This document shows positions 20,754-32,905 of a stretch of 64,000 bases of DNA, in pieces. The stretch spans positions 19,349,126-19,413,125 of the forward strand of contig JAULJL010000024.1 in NCBI GenBank assembly GCA_030761205.1, read 5' to 3'. The notes under the pieces were generated by a model. The model saw only the letters and a list, made by a program, of their open reading frames with translations. It ran no database searches and was not told where the DNA came from. A program made the position numbers and the translations under genes. Within the stretch, counting starts at the first letter, position 1; every line of letters starts with the position of its first letter. Origin of the DNA: Fremontodendron californicum (taxonomy: Eukaryota; Streptophyta; Magnoliopsida; Malvales; Malvaceae).

Positions 20754-22841
20754 TGATGCACCCAAAAGAGTGTATCTTATTTAACCTTGCACTAAAAAGA
20801 TAAATTGTAAGTATAGTAGTTAGCAAGGGTCGAGTCCTCAGGGATTGGGTTTTAGTTTATAAGTTAATAGTTTAAAACTTAAATTCAAGAACAATAAAAG
20901 AAAAGGGGTTTTTGAAGCCAGATTTAAACTAAAGTAAATAATAAGAAGAAGATGCAAGGCGGTATAACCAGCCAATAAAAATATATATACTAAATTAGGC
21001 GGTATAACCAGCCAATAAAAATATATATACTAAATTAGGCGGTATAACCAGCCAATAAAAATATATATACTAAATTAGGCGGTATAACCAGCCAATAAAA
21101 GTAAAACAAAGTTAATATACAAATTAGGCGGTATAACCAGCCAATAAAAATAAATATACTTTTAAAAATAAGCAAACTAGAAAAGTAAGAAAACAAGTAA
21201 GTAAGAAGAATCAAATATGAAAAATATGGTTAAGGTTTCATTCTCCACCACTAGACATCATTAAGAATCAATTTCAGATCTATCAATATCAACCAACTAT
21301 CAAAGTTAACAACCGTAGATAACAACAAGCTCTGTTATCCCAATCTTTCCTTAGTTTGTCGTTAAATAGAACAAGCTCTCTATTTAATCTCTAACCATTA
21401 AACAACCTAGAATAAGCTCTCTAAATTCAATTTAATGGCAGCTTTATGATGAGAAAGATAGGTTGATCTAAACAACAAACACATAAGCTCGGATTGTTCA
21501 ACTTAGGTTATGTTCCACTTTGCAATTATTGAAAACTTGACCATAATCATTAATCACAAATTGCCACTTATGAATAGGAAATCAAGACAATTACACGGAT
21601 CAAGACTCCTAAACTAGCAATAGATAATTATCAAGATCTATCTAGTTGTACACCTAAACAAATCAAGACAACATCATGAACAATTCTTGTAGAAGAACAT
21701 AAGCAACTTTGATAGAAAATTAATGATAGATAGAATCTGAAAATCAATCATAAAACATGTCTAGGGCTTTGAAATCACCCTTAACCAAATAGAAGTTTAG
21801 CCTAGCATAGGCATTATAAACATAAACATAAAATTAAAGAAAATCTAAGAAGAAAATAAAAGAAAGAAAGAAGAAGAGGAAGAATATTAATTATCCAACC
21901 TCTTGCTCTCTCTAAAGAAAAAGAAAACTAGAGAAAAGAAAGAAAACTAGAGAAAAGAAAGAAGAAGAAAACTTAGAGAATTTTATTAAAATGGCTAATA
22001 TCCTACCTATGTACAATATCATCCCTTACAATCATCCAAGGCCCTCTATTTATACACATTTTGGAGGGCTAAATGACAAGAGACAAGCTTTACAAATTTC
22101 AAAGGTAGGTATATGACGATTTTGATCAGCCAACTTGATGGTCGCTTTCGTCAATATTGGAGGCCTGATATGATCACATGGTCTTCTAGACAAAGGTTCC
22201 CCTATCAGCTACGGAACCATAGCCGTTGGAATCAGCTCATTTGCTAATGTGGTTAAGGAGATATGGGCAAAATACGAAAACATGTCAGCACAGACGTCAT
22301 TGCACATCAGCCACCTTGATGGTCGATTTCTTCAATATTGGAGGCCTGATATGATCACATGGTCTTCTAGACAAAGGTTCCCCTATCAGTTACGGAACCA
22401 TAGCCGTTGGAATCAGCTCATTTTCTGATGTGGATAAGGAGATATGGGCAAAATACGTAAACATGTCAGCACAGACGTCATTGCACATCAGCCAACTTGA
22501 TGGTCGATTTCGCTAGGGAAAACGACTCCGTTTTAAGAAGTGTAAAACATGAAAAAGATAGATATGCCTCTTAGCTTTGCATGGATACAAATTTCAGCCT
22601 TATTGCTTCAGTGAAACTCGAGATATAGCTGATATGGCAAAAGGTGTCGGAACTGAAACTGAACTGGATTTGCCCTTAATTCTAGTAATCTGAAATCACT
22701 CAAAGAAACTTGTGAAAAACACCAAATTACATAAAAATATAAAAGATCATAAACACAATTAGACTAAACAATAATAACTCGTATTTGACACAAAACAATA
22801 ATAAAACATAACTAAAAACTATATAATTATACGAGTTATCA
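20754..22841 (-). repeat. 5' LTR of R2
   Basis: This 2088-bp LTR has five R/U5 tandem units, the most in the window. It carries two U3 181-bp units in which the phrase GATATGATCACATGG marks the subtype shared with 15746-17793. Confidence 0.93.
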
Positions 22842-22846
22842 CTACT

Positions 22847-22907
22847 ATACTTACAATTTATCTTTTTAGTGCAAGGTTAAATAAGATACACTCTTTTGGG
22901 TGCATCA
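22847..22907 (+). repeat. 5' LTR of F1, terminal part beyond R2
   Basis: These bases complete the F1 5' LTR after the second ctact copy and end GGTGCATCA at 22907. Confidence 0.92.
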
Positions 22908-22913
22908 AATTTT

Positions 22914-22930
22914 TGGCGCCGTTGCCGGGG
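22914..22930 (+). promoter_or_regulatory. Primer-binding site of F1
   Basis: TGGCGCCGTTGCCGGGG, complementary to the tRNA-Asp 3' end, lies six bases after the LTR end. Confidence 0.9.
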
Positions 22931-23050
22931 ATTGCTTTCTTTAGTTTATTTGTTACTTGGTTTATTCTTATTTTCAGTTCTAATTAGTTTTATTTTCTTG
23001 TACATACAATTTTTTCTTTTCAAATTTAAAAAAAAAAAAAAAAAAAAACA

Positions 23051-23989
23051 ATGGAATTGAGCAATCTAACACTTGAAGAGTTGGTGGCATACATGAACAT
23101 GAAAAATCAACAAGCCAATCTCACCTCCCCAGTTCAACAATTGGCCATGGAAGGATGTCAAGGCCATCAAGTGTTCCAAGACCAACAGTATGATCATTAC
23201 TCAAACACTTACCATGAGGGATGGTGGGATCATACTAATTATGGCTACTCGAAAAATTACCAAGAAGTAGATCCTTATGCCAATTACACTCATCCATCTA
23301 GCTTCAATCAATCATGGTCCCAAGAACCAGATCTTTTTCAACCACCACATATGACTCAAAACTCAGGTACTTCTTTAGAAGATCTTGTCTATTCTCTTGT
23401 TACTGATACATTGCAATTTCAACAGGAAACAAGGGCAAGCATCCAGAGTTTGGAAAAGCAAATGATCCAATTGACTAGTAGTATGGTGGGATGGGTAGCA
23501 CAAAGATCTGAAGAACTCCCTGCCCAAACAATGATTAACCCAAAGGAGAATACTACTATTGTGACCTTGAGGAATGAGGAACAAGATGAGGATGAGAAAA
23601 AATTAGAGATGAATTCTATTCTTGAGGATAATGAAGCCAATGATCCAAATAAGAGTATTTCGGCACCTGAGGTAACGTTTGAGATTCCAATTTTTACTAA
23701 TGTTTCTTCTGCACCTTTTCCTAGTAGATTCGCAAAGTTCAAGGAGGATGAACATGAACAAGACACGCTGGAAACCTTAAACAATTTGTTTGTGGATGTC
23801 ATTCAACAAGTACCAAAAGATGCACCATTCCTCGATGAGATATGCACCACCAAGGATGATGGAATAATACTTGTAATGGAGAATGCATCCACTGTTGTGC
23901 AAAGAAAGCTTCCTCTCAAACGCATAAATTTGGGAAATTTCATGCATGAGCCTGACAAGCCTAAAAAGCCAAGAAGGGGTGTTGGTTAG
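23051..23989 (+). CDS. Partial Gag-like protein (linker region), F1 copy
   Basis: This 312-residue frame, closest to the R1 copy, starts after a long A-run that follows the leader. Differences from R1 include K18 for E, E34 for G, a DEKKLEMN segment and MHEPDKP near the end. As in the other copies, the capsid, zinc knuckle and protease of a full Gag are missing. It is followed by a spacer leading to the 178-residue gene. Confidence 0.7.
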   Translation: MELSNLTLEELVAYMNMKNQQANLTSPVQQLAMEGCQGHQVFQDQQYDHYSNTYHEGWWDHTNYGYSKNYQEVDPYANYTHPSSFNQSWSQEPDLFQPPHMTQNSGTSLEDLVYSLVTDTLQFQQETRASIQSLEKQMIQLTSSMVGWVAQRSEELPAQTMINPKENTTIVTLRNEEQDEDEKKLEMNSILEDNEANDPNKSISAPEVTFEIPIFTNVSSAPFPSRFAKFKEDEHEQDTLETLNNLFVDVIQQVPKDAPFLDEICTTKDDGIILVMENASTVVQRKLPLKRINLGNFMHEPDKPKKPRRGVG

Positions 23990-24523
23990 ATTCAAAACAC
24001 TAACTCAAGTGTTAATTGGGAAGGCAGCCCAATTAAAGATGAAATTGCCAACCTTCCATATTCAGATTTGCTTTCTCTTTCTTTTCCTTTTTCTTTTATT
24101 ATTTTTATTGTTTTTATTTTTATTTCTTATGTTTCTTTGTTAATTGTGTTTACTGTTTTTAAGTTCATTTAGGCTGCATAAGTTTCTTTTGTTTAATAGT
24201 TCTTTTCTCTTACATATAATTCTTGCATTGGGGGATAATAGCATTACAATAATGACAATGTAAGAATTATGTGTGGGGGGAAGAATTTAGGATTTTATTT
24301 AGAGTGTTTTGTTTTTGAGTCTTTTCATGTTGTTTTTCTTTCTCATCCTGGTTTTGAAAATAACAAGATGTAAATATAATTTTTAATTTTTTACCCCGGT
24401 TAAATGGCGGATAACGGTACTCCGTGATTATTTAAATCGGTTCCATCAGCTACCCACAAAACTGATATTGTATATAAATTTCTCTTCCAATTTCTCTTTC
24501 AATTTTTTTCATTTTTTTTCAGG
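23990..24523 (+). other. Spacer with internal TATA box, family-2 pol fossil and splice acceptor (F1)
   Basis: A pyrimidine-rich run (24058-24130) and a CATTG...CAATG motif followed by TGTGGGGGGAAG (24224-24283) come first. At 24329-24366 lies a fragment matching the last codons and stop of the family-2 polyprotein (compare 34600-34638). TATATAAAT at 24471-24479 and the acceptor-like TTTTTTTTCAG directly before 24522 may direct expression of the next gene. Confidence 0.6.
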
Positions 24524-25060
24524 ATGGATGATATTCTCACAAGATTGCAGAAACGATTTCCTCCTTTTCCTCGAAATATTTTACTGAAGCTTTACCAAGT
24601 TCGACTTGAAAGATTAAGAATGCTTATGCACAAAGGGATTCCTGACGACATACGTTGGATAATTGAAGCCAAGGTACGTGAAGATGAATATCTTCCTGTT
24701 TTGCATTTACCAGGTACAGGTAGAAGCACTTTTGCAAAGAAGCGACGAGCAAAGCGCATGAGTTCAAATTGCCACAAATGTGCACGATGGACGTGTAACG
24801 GTAAATGTCGTTCTATTGGGATTCCGTCCTCTAATCGAGATGATAAAATTGAATTCATTAAGGATGGATTGAGTAAGGAGAATTTGGGTAATATCCAACT
24901 TTCTCTTGAGACGCATCCTAGTGGAGACGTACAAAGAGAAATTCTTGATTTATGGCCGCAATTCCAAAGGGAATGGCAACATCTTGGGAATCTGATGTTA
25001 AAAGACCCTGTTTGCCAGCTTGTAAGAAAACTGGATGGGAAGCATATCCTCGACTCATAG
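24524..25060 (+). CDS. 178-residue basic Cys-motif protein, nucleic-acid-binding-like (F1 copy)
   Basis: The frame is intact, with L28 and IPDD at 39-42 as in the AUT copy. The basic run 72-78 and C83/C86/C91/C95 are kept. The ATG lies two bases after a CAG acceptor-like site, which suits translation from a spliced RNA. A possible AATAAA poly(A) signal lies at 25124-25129. No membrane segment or signal peptide is visible, so it does not look like an envelope protein although it occupies the env position. Confidence 0.6.
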   Translation: MDDILTRLQKRFPPFPRNILLKLYQVRLERLRMLMHKGIPDDIRWIIEAKVREDEYLPVLHLPGTGRSTFAKKRRAKRMSSNCHKCARWTCNGKCRSIGIPSSNRDDKIEFIKDGLSKENLGNIQLSLETHPSGDVQREILDLWPQFQREWQHLGNLMLKDPVCQLVRKLDGKHILDS

Positions 25061-25423
25061 AAGGCGTTTAAGCCGTTTCTGGACGTAAAACCAGAGGAAG
25101 ATGTGAGCCACAATCACAACTACAATAAATGACTTCTCAGCTTTTGGTTTGATTTGCAATAACTTTATTTTGGTTTAATTTACGTGTAGTTCGAATTGTG
25201 TAATTATTCTCGTTTTTTTTTTATTTGTCTTTTACGGTTGATTTTTTCTTCTCTTTTTGATTTTCTTCCTGAAATCACGCAAAAATCTTTTGTTAGGTTA
25301 ACATTTTCTTCTGACAGGTCAGATACACTTTCGGCGACATTATTACTCTTGTCTGATTCACTACTCAGTCCTCTATATATTACACCATGTACTCATTCTC
25401 TTTCAGGCACTCGAAAAAAAAAA

Positions 25424-27948
25424 ATGGAAAGTACTTCATCCCAGCGCATTAAAAAAATTTGTGTCTTTGGAGGTGCTTATCCAGGGAAAAATAATGATGC
25501 ACCCAAAAGAGTGTATCTTATTTAACCTTGCACTAAAAAGATCAATTGTAAGTATAGTAGTTAGCAAGGGTCGAGTCCTCAGGGATTGGGTTTTAGTTTA
25601 TAAGTTAATAGTTTAAAACTTAAATTCAAGAACAATAAAAGAAAAGGGTTTTTTGAAGCCAGATTTAAACTAAAGTAAATAATAAGAATAAGATGCAAGG
25701 CGGTATAACCAGCCAATAAAAATATATATACTAAATTAGGCGGTATAACCAGCCAATAAAAATATATATACTAAATTAGGCGGTATAACCAGCCAATAAA
25801 AATAAAACAAAGTTAATATACAAATTAGGCGGTATAACCAGCCAATAAAAATAAATATAAAAAATAAGCAAACTAAAAGTAAGAAAACAAATAAGTAAGA
25901 AGAATCAAATATGAAAAATATGGTTAAGGTTTCATTCTCCACCACTAGACATCATTAAGAATCAATTTCAGATCTATCAATATCAACCAACTATCGAAGT
26001 TAACAACCGTAGATAACAACAAGCTCTGTTACCCCAATCTTTCCTTAGTTTGTCGTTAAATAGAACAAGCTCTCTATTTAATCTCTAACCATTAAACAAC
26101 CTAGAATAAGCTCTCTAAATTCAATTTAATGGCAGCTTTATGATGAGAAAGATAGGTTGATCTAAGCAACAAACACATAAGCTCGGATTGTTCAACTTAG
26201 GTTATGTTCCACTTTGCAATTATTGAAAACTTGACTATAATCATTAATCACAAATTGCCACTTATGAATAGGAAATCAAGACAATTACACGGATCAAGAC
26301 TCCTAAACTAGCAATAGATAATTATCAAGATCTATCTAGTTGTACACCTAAATAAATCAAGACAACATCATGAACAATTCTTGTAGAAGAACATAAGCAA
26401 CTTTGATAGAAAATTAATGATAGATAGAATCTGAAAATCAATCACAAAACATGTCTAGGGCTTTGAAATCACCCTTAACCAAATAGAAGTTTAGCCTAGC
26501 ATAGGCATTATAAACATAAAATTAAATAGAATCTAAGAAGAAAATAAAAGAAAGAAAGAAGAAGAAGAAGAATATTAATTATCCAACCTCTTGCTCTCTC
26601 TGAAGAAAAAGAAAACTAGAGAAAAGAAAGAAGAAGAAAACTTAGAGAATTTTATTACAAAGGCTAATATCCTACCAATGTACAATATGATCCTTTACAA
26701 TCATCCAAGGCCCTCTATTTATACACATTTTGGAGGGCTAAATGACAAGAGACAAGCTTTACAAATTTCAAAGGTAGGTATAATAGGTGGGTGCATTTTC
26801 TAACAATTTTTGTCATATATGACGATTTTGATCAGCCAACTTGATGGTCGATTTTGTCAATTTTGGAGGCCTTATCTGATCACATGGTCTTCTAGAAAAA
26901 TGTTACCCTATCAGTTACTGATCCATAGCCGTTGGAATCAGCTCATTTGCTGATGTGGATAAGAAGATATGGGCATAATACGAAAACATGTCAGCACAGA
27001 CGTCATTGCACATCAGCCAACTTGATGGTCGATTTCGCTAGGGAAAACGACTCCGTTTCAAGAAGTGTAAAACATGAAAAAGATAGATATGCCTCTTAGC
27101 TTTTCATGGCCACAAATTTCAGCCTTATTGCTTCAGTGAAACTCGAGATATAGCTGATATGGCAAAAGGTGTCGGAACTGGAACTGAACTGGATTTGCCC
27201 TTAATTCTAGTAATCTGAAATCACTCAAAGAAACTTGTGAAAAACACCAAAATACATAAAAATATAAAAGATCATAAACACAATTAGACTAAACAATAAT
27301 AACTCGTATTTGACACAAAACAATAATAAAACATAACTAAAAACTATATAATTATACGAGTTATCAAATAACATATTCGCTGATGAAGCCATAAGAGTTG
27401 GAGTAATACTTGCCCAACAAAAGATCCACTTGATTTATGGAGGCGGTAGTACGGGTTTAATGGGAGCAGTCGCTACAGCAGCACACGCCGGAGGAAGTCC
27501 AGTTCTAGGAATCGTGCCAAAACTATTCACAAGTTTTTGTGGACCTACCGTGGGTAAGGAAATACAAGTCTGGAGTGTCCCTGAACGGATAACAATCATG
27601 TACCATTCTGCCGATGCATTCATTGCTTTACCAGGAGGTCTGGGTACATTGGAAGAAATAGCTTGCGTGGCTTCTTGGTCATCTTTGGTCACAAATAAGA
27701 AACCCATTGGTTTGCTTAATATTAATGGTTATTTTATTAATTTGCTTTCATATTTAGATAATGTTGTGGATAATGGATTCATGTTTTCAGAGGCAAGGAG
27801 AACCATAATTTCTGCTACAACCATTGAAGATTTACTCAAAAAGCTCCAAGCTTATGAGTGTTTATCTGCTACGGTTGTTTCGCAAACGCTCGGAAAAAGA
27901 AAAAGAGATATGGACGAGCAAGGAGTGGATTGCACTTTGTCTTTGTGA
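25424..27948 (+). pseudogene. LOG-like gene of F1, disrupted by solo LTR S
   Basis: The frame begins at 25424 and is cut after about 24 codons (GGAYPGKNN) by the solo LTR at 25495-27366, with TSD aataa. The remainder resumes at 27367 and runs to 27948 with YGGGSTGLMG, PER and PGGLGTLEE present. Apart from the insertion there is no frameshift or stop, so the gene was intact when S arrived. Notable substitutions are I146 for S and V155 for A. As it stands it cannot give a full enzyme; an ATG-less 3' part remains. Confidence 0.88.
25495..27366 (-). mobile_element. Solo LTR S (family 1)
   Basis: An 1872-bp LTR with TGATGCACCC...GAGTTATCA ends and TSD aataa (25490-25494, 27367-27371), without any internal sequence. 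It has four R/U5 repeats and a single U3 181-bp unit, the AUT-type arrangement. Solo LTRs arise by recombination between the two LTRs of a full element. Confidence 0.95.
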
Positions 27949-29617
27949 CATTATCTAATATTTTGTTTGTTGTGTCTCAGTCATAATAAGTGGTTAGCAA
28001 CCTCTGCAGGTAATATCTCCTAAATTCTACCTTTAGTAGGGGGTAAGGGACATATTTTCCTATAAAAAAAAAAAAAAATTTGATGTGTTTTAAGCCATTT
28101 AGAAGTATTCATTTTGAACAAGGTCTGAGTAAGGGAGACTTGAGACATACCTTGTCAGCTTGATTTCTTCTTTTGAAAAACAAAAAAAAAAACAAAAAAA
28201 AAAAAGTTTGTTGTGTTTTAAGCAATTTAGAAATATTCATTCTGAACAAGGTCTGAGTAAGGGAGACTTGAGACATACCTTGTCAGTTTGATTTTAATCT
28301 TTTTATGTTTACTTGTTAATTTTTGTTTAGTATTTTAGGATTATTTAGGTTGCATGAGTTTGTTTTGTTTTGAGTCTTAGTTGTTCCTATTCTTATGTTA
28401 TTAGTTCTTTTCTCTTACACATGATTCTTTCATTTGGGTTAATAGACTTACATTGAGGACAATGTAAGAATTAAGTGTGGGGGGAATGATTTAGGATTTC
28501 TTTTATTTTTGTCTACTATTTTTTTATGAGTCTTTATTATTATTATTATTATTATTTTTAGTGTGTTTTAGTTCCTTTTTAATACAATGATGAGATATGA
28601 ATTGCATAAGTCTAAAACAGATTTATTAGTGAGAAGATTTTCATGAGAATTGAGCTTGATGTCAACCTTTTTATGAGCCAATGTTAATATGATATGTTGA
28701 TTGAGAAAGAAGCATGTTTAGACTTAATCTGACTTGTATAATCATCCTTGTGAGTTTTTGAACCTATAATGATTGATGCATTATACAAATCAATCTAATT
28801 TCTTTCTTGAGTGCTCTTATGATTACATGATTCTCTAGAACTTGCTTTAAACCGTTTGAGACTATATTGATACATGTGACAACATGAATATGATAGAGGC
28901 ATTAGGATTATAACCAGAGCCAAACAGCCATCCATTATTAATGTTCCAAGAGAACACACCCTTAGTGAACCAATTTGAGCCTACATTGAATAAGCTATCT
29001 CTTTGGTAACCATAACTTGTCCCTAACCTAAATATACTTATATCTTTACCTTTGTTCCAAAGATGAATTAGCATGTTTTGAGACAAGTTGCAAAGACAAG
29101 GAAGATTTATTGAAAATTTGGGTTAGAAACAAGAAATAAGTGTGGGGGAAAAGAAAGAAAAAAAGTCAAGAGAAAAAGAAAGGGATCATTGTCAAATACA
29201 TTCCCATATTAAAAAAAAAAAAAAAAAACTTCTCTTGAACTTCTAGTTAAAGTAAAAAAAAAAAAAAAAAAGATGTTACAAAGTTGGTTAGAATGATGCA
29301 AAGGCTCAACATGAATATTTAGCCTATGTTATTATGTGCTTTATAAGAGTTTTGAGAAGTTTTATTTGTATGATCTTTTTATGTCTCTAAACTTTATGAA
29401 CTCTTTGGAACCTTTGTGATATCTTTATCCTTTTGTTCTTCAACCACATTACAAACCCCTTGGCCCCATTACAACCTTGATTAAAGACCTCTTGATTCAT
29501 GAAGTTGTATGATCTAAATAGTGGAGAATAGGTGGACATGCAAGAATATGGTAGAACTGTTTTCATGAGATTGATTGAGTGTAAACTCTTCACCACTACT
29601 TTAAAGAGTGAAAATCA
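27949..29617 (+). other. Noncoding 3' region of F1, first part
   Basis: The region has two roughly 70-bp direct repeats (about 28099-28170 and 28230-28300), a hairpin and polypurine module (28447-28487), and antisense frames at 28862-29086 and 29387-29596 also seen in other copies. It is interrupted by element G at 29623; the sequence resumes at 39156. Confidence 0.65.
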
Positions 29618-29622
29618 TGAGG

Positions 29623-31106
29623 TGATGGAAACTCAATTAAGAGTTGTAAACCCAAGTGCAGGTTATGTTCAAGTAATAAATTCTCGGGTGTCCGAGGTCG
29701 AACCACAGGGAAGCGTATTAGTAAGTATAAGTTTATAAATATATAAGAAAAAGAAAGTAAACAAGATATTAGGGAATCAACAACAAAACAAAATAAACAA
29801 GATATTAGAGAACAAAATAAATAAAATAACATAAAAGAAATTAAACAAAATATAAAAAACAATAAGAAAGGATGTTGAGGTTAGAGAATCCACTCTTGGT
29901 GTTATGCTAAGATTAATCTTGTTTTATTACACAATTGAAATCCACACATAAGGGAGGTTCCAATCGGAAGGTTTAGCAATTCAGTCCAAATTGTCCAACG
30001 TCCATAGCATATGATATTATGTTCATTTGGTGTCCTCAAAACTCATAAAAAGAGTCCAAGCATTCCTTATGCCAAGGTATATGTCTACAACAAATCAAGG
30101 TTATGAAACCAAGCATTTACTGTGCCATTTTCATTGTCAATAATGAATCAAGATCTCTACTTTGCAAGTATGATTTTAAACCAAAAGAAAATATTATCTA
30201 TGCTAGTGCTTATAAATGATGATTCATTTTAGCTCATGTTTAAGAGACTAACCTTAGCATTTACCAAGAGCTTCACCTCATCACCTCAACAATATGATTA
30301 GAAACACATACTAGATATGAATAAAATGAAAAGAAATGTAAGAAGAAAAAGAAAACTAGAGAAAGGAAAGAAAAAGAAAACTTAGAGAATTTTATTACAA
30401 TGGCTATCCTACCAATGTATCAATGTATCCCAATACTCATCCAAGGCCCTCTATTTATACACATTTTGGAGGGCTAAATGACAAGAGACAAGCTTTACAA
30501 ATTTCAAAGGTAGGTATAATAGGTGGGTGCATTTTTCTAACAATTTTCGTCATATTGTATGACAATTCTGATCAGCCAGCTTGATGGTCGATTTTGTCAA
30601 TGTTGGAGGCTCGATCTGATAAAATGGTCTTCTAGAAAAATATACCCCTATCAGTTACGGATCCATAGCCGTTGGAATCAGATCATTTGCGCACGTGGAT
30701 CGGAAGATATGGTCAAAATACCAAAACGGTGCAGAACAGACGTCATTGCACATCAGCCAACTTGATGGTCGATTTCGCTAGGGAAAACGACTCCGTTTCA
30801 AGAAGTGTAAAACATGAAAAAGATAGATATGCCTCTTAGCTTTGCAGGGATACAAAGTTCAGCCTTATTGCTTCAGTGAAACTCGAGATATAGCTGATAT
30901 GGCAAAAGGTGTCGGAACTGGAACTGAACTGGATTTGCCCTTAATTCTAGTAATCTGAAATCACTCAAAGAAACTTGTGAAAAACACCAAATTACATAAA
31001 AATATAAAAGATCATAAACACAATTAGACTAAACAATAATAACTCGTATTTGACACAAAACAATAATAAAACATAACTAAAAACTATATAATTATACGAG
31101 TTATCA
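29623..31106 (-). repeat. 3' LTR of G (family 2)
   Basis: The LTR begins TGATGGAAACTC and ends GAGTTATCA. From about 30355 to 31106 it matches family-1 U3 (TATA box at about 30452-30459, then one 181-bp-type unit). The 29623-30340 part (R-U5) is unrelated to family 1 apart from a short TCGA..C.CAGGGA motif. Confidence 0.93.
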
Positions 31107-31892
31107 CACCCCCATACTTAGATTGTTGCTAGTCCCTAGCAACGACACAATAAAAATAAAATAAGAAAATCTAATCTAATCCATTTTCGTAGGAAATCAC
31201 GGTGGCACTTAGCATGTGACACAAGCCTTTAAACCCCTAGGTGTCCCTAGTGGACGAGTTTAGTCTCGTGAGGGTTTACTAGGACGATACCCACAAACAT
31301 TGAAGACATAAGAAAAACTAAAAATAATAATTATAACTAATCCTTCCAATATAAATTAGAGATAATCATTGGACAAGTCTTAAAAACTAATCAATAGCTT
31401 AAAGAAATTCACAAAAAATCTTGCTTGAATGTAAATAGTTTGAGTTAAGCCAATAATAACATAACATATTTCAATCAAAATAGTGTATATTCAAACTTAA
31501 TCTCAACTTCTCACATGGGATACTCTCTTGATTTTCACTCTTTAAAGTAGTGGTAAAGTGTTTACACTCAATCAATCTCATGAAAACACTTCTACCATAT
31601 GCTTGCTTGTCCACCTATTCTCCACTATTTAGATCATACAACTTCATAAATCAAGAGGTCTTTATTCAAGGTTGTAATGGGGCCAAAGGGTTATAATGTG
31701 GTTAAAGAACAAAAGGATAAAGATATCACAAAGGTTCCAAAGAGTTCATAGATTTTAGAGACATAATAAGATCATACAAAGAAACTTCTCAAAACTCTTA
31801 TAAAGCACATAATAACATAGGCTAAATATTCATGTTGAGCCTTTGCATCATTCTAACCAACTTTGTAACATCTTTTTCTAGAAGTTCAAGAG

Positions 31893-31928
<36 letters not shown>

Positions 31929-32905
31929 GGGAATGTATTTGACAATGATCCCTTTCTTTTTCTCTTGACTTTTTCTTTTCTTTTCTTCCCCCACACTTAT
32001 CTTTTGTTTCTAACCCAAATTTTCAAATAAAAATATCCCTTGTTTTTTTGCAATATGTCTCAAAATATAAAATTCATCTTTAGAACAAGGGTAAGGATAT
32101 AAGTATATTTAGGCTAGGTGTAAGTTGTGGTTACCAATAAAACATCATATTTAATGTAGGCTCAAATTGGCTCACTAGTGGGGATGTTCTCGTAGAACAT
32201 TAATAATGGATGGCTGTTTGGCTCTGGTTATAATCCTAATGCCTCTATCATATTCATGTTGTCACATGTATCAATATAGTCTCAAACGGTTTAAAGCAAG
32301 TTCTAGAGAATCATGTAATCATAAGAGCACTCAAGAAAGAAATTAGATTGATTTGTATAATGCATCAATCATTATAGGCTCAAAAACTCACAAAGATGAT
32401 TATACAAGTCAGATTAAGTCTAAACATGCTTCTTTCTCAATCAACATATCATATTAACATTGGCTCATAAAAAGGTTGACATCAAGCTCAATTCTCATGA
32501 AAATCTTCTCACTAATAAATCTGTTTTAGACTTATGCAATTCATATCTCATCATTGTATTGAAAGTAACTAAAAAAAAAACACACTAAGTCTAAACATGC
32601 TTTTTTTTTTTTTTTTTATTTTTTGTTTTTTTTGTTTTTTTGAAGAAGAAGATTAAATCAAAGTGACAAGGTATGTCTCAAGTCTCCCTTACTCAGACCT
32701 TGTTCAGAATGAATACTTCTAAATATCTTAAAACACAACAATTTTTTTTTTTTTTTTTTTAGCAAAATATGTCCCTTACCCCCTACTAAAATATGACATT
32801 GTCCCCAATGTCAAATTTTAAAGGTAGAATTTAGGAGATATTACCTGCAGAGGTTGCTAACCACTTATTATAACTGAGACACAACAAGCAAAATGTTAGA
32901 TAATG
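31107..32905 (-). other. Noncoding 3' region of G
   Basis: The PPT here is a variant (AAGTATGGGGGTG on the minus strand). The PPT-proximal hairpin and the polypurine modules are present. The roughly 70-bp direct repeat occurs once only (about 32660-32730). The antisense 69-codon frame seen in other copies is broken here. Long T-runs occur at about 31898-31923 and 32602-32640. Confidence 0.6.

Larger units (their letters stand above)
15746..22841 (-). mobile_element. Element R2: short non-autonomous family-1 element with only the gag-like ORF
   Basis: A complete 7.1 kb element with TSD ctact (15741-15745, 22842-22846), LTRs of 2048 and 2088 bp, and a 2960-bp interior with PBS, one ORF and a 3' region. 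It lacks both accessory genes and all enzymes. Structural completeness with a precise TSD shows that such a minimal element could be mobilised, presumably by an AUT-like helper. Confidence 0.95.

Noticed and set aside
28862..29086. 74-codon antisense frame in the 3' region (also at 18745-18969)
   Set aside because: It is found open in only two copies; less support than the 69-codon frame.
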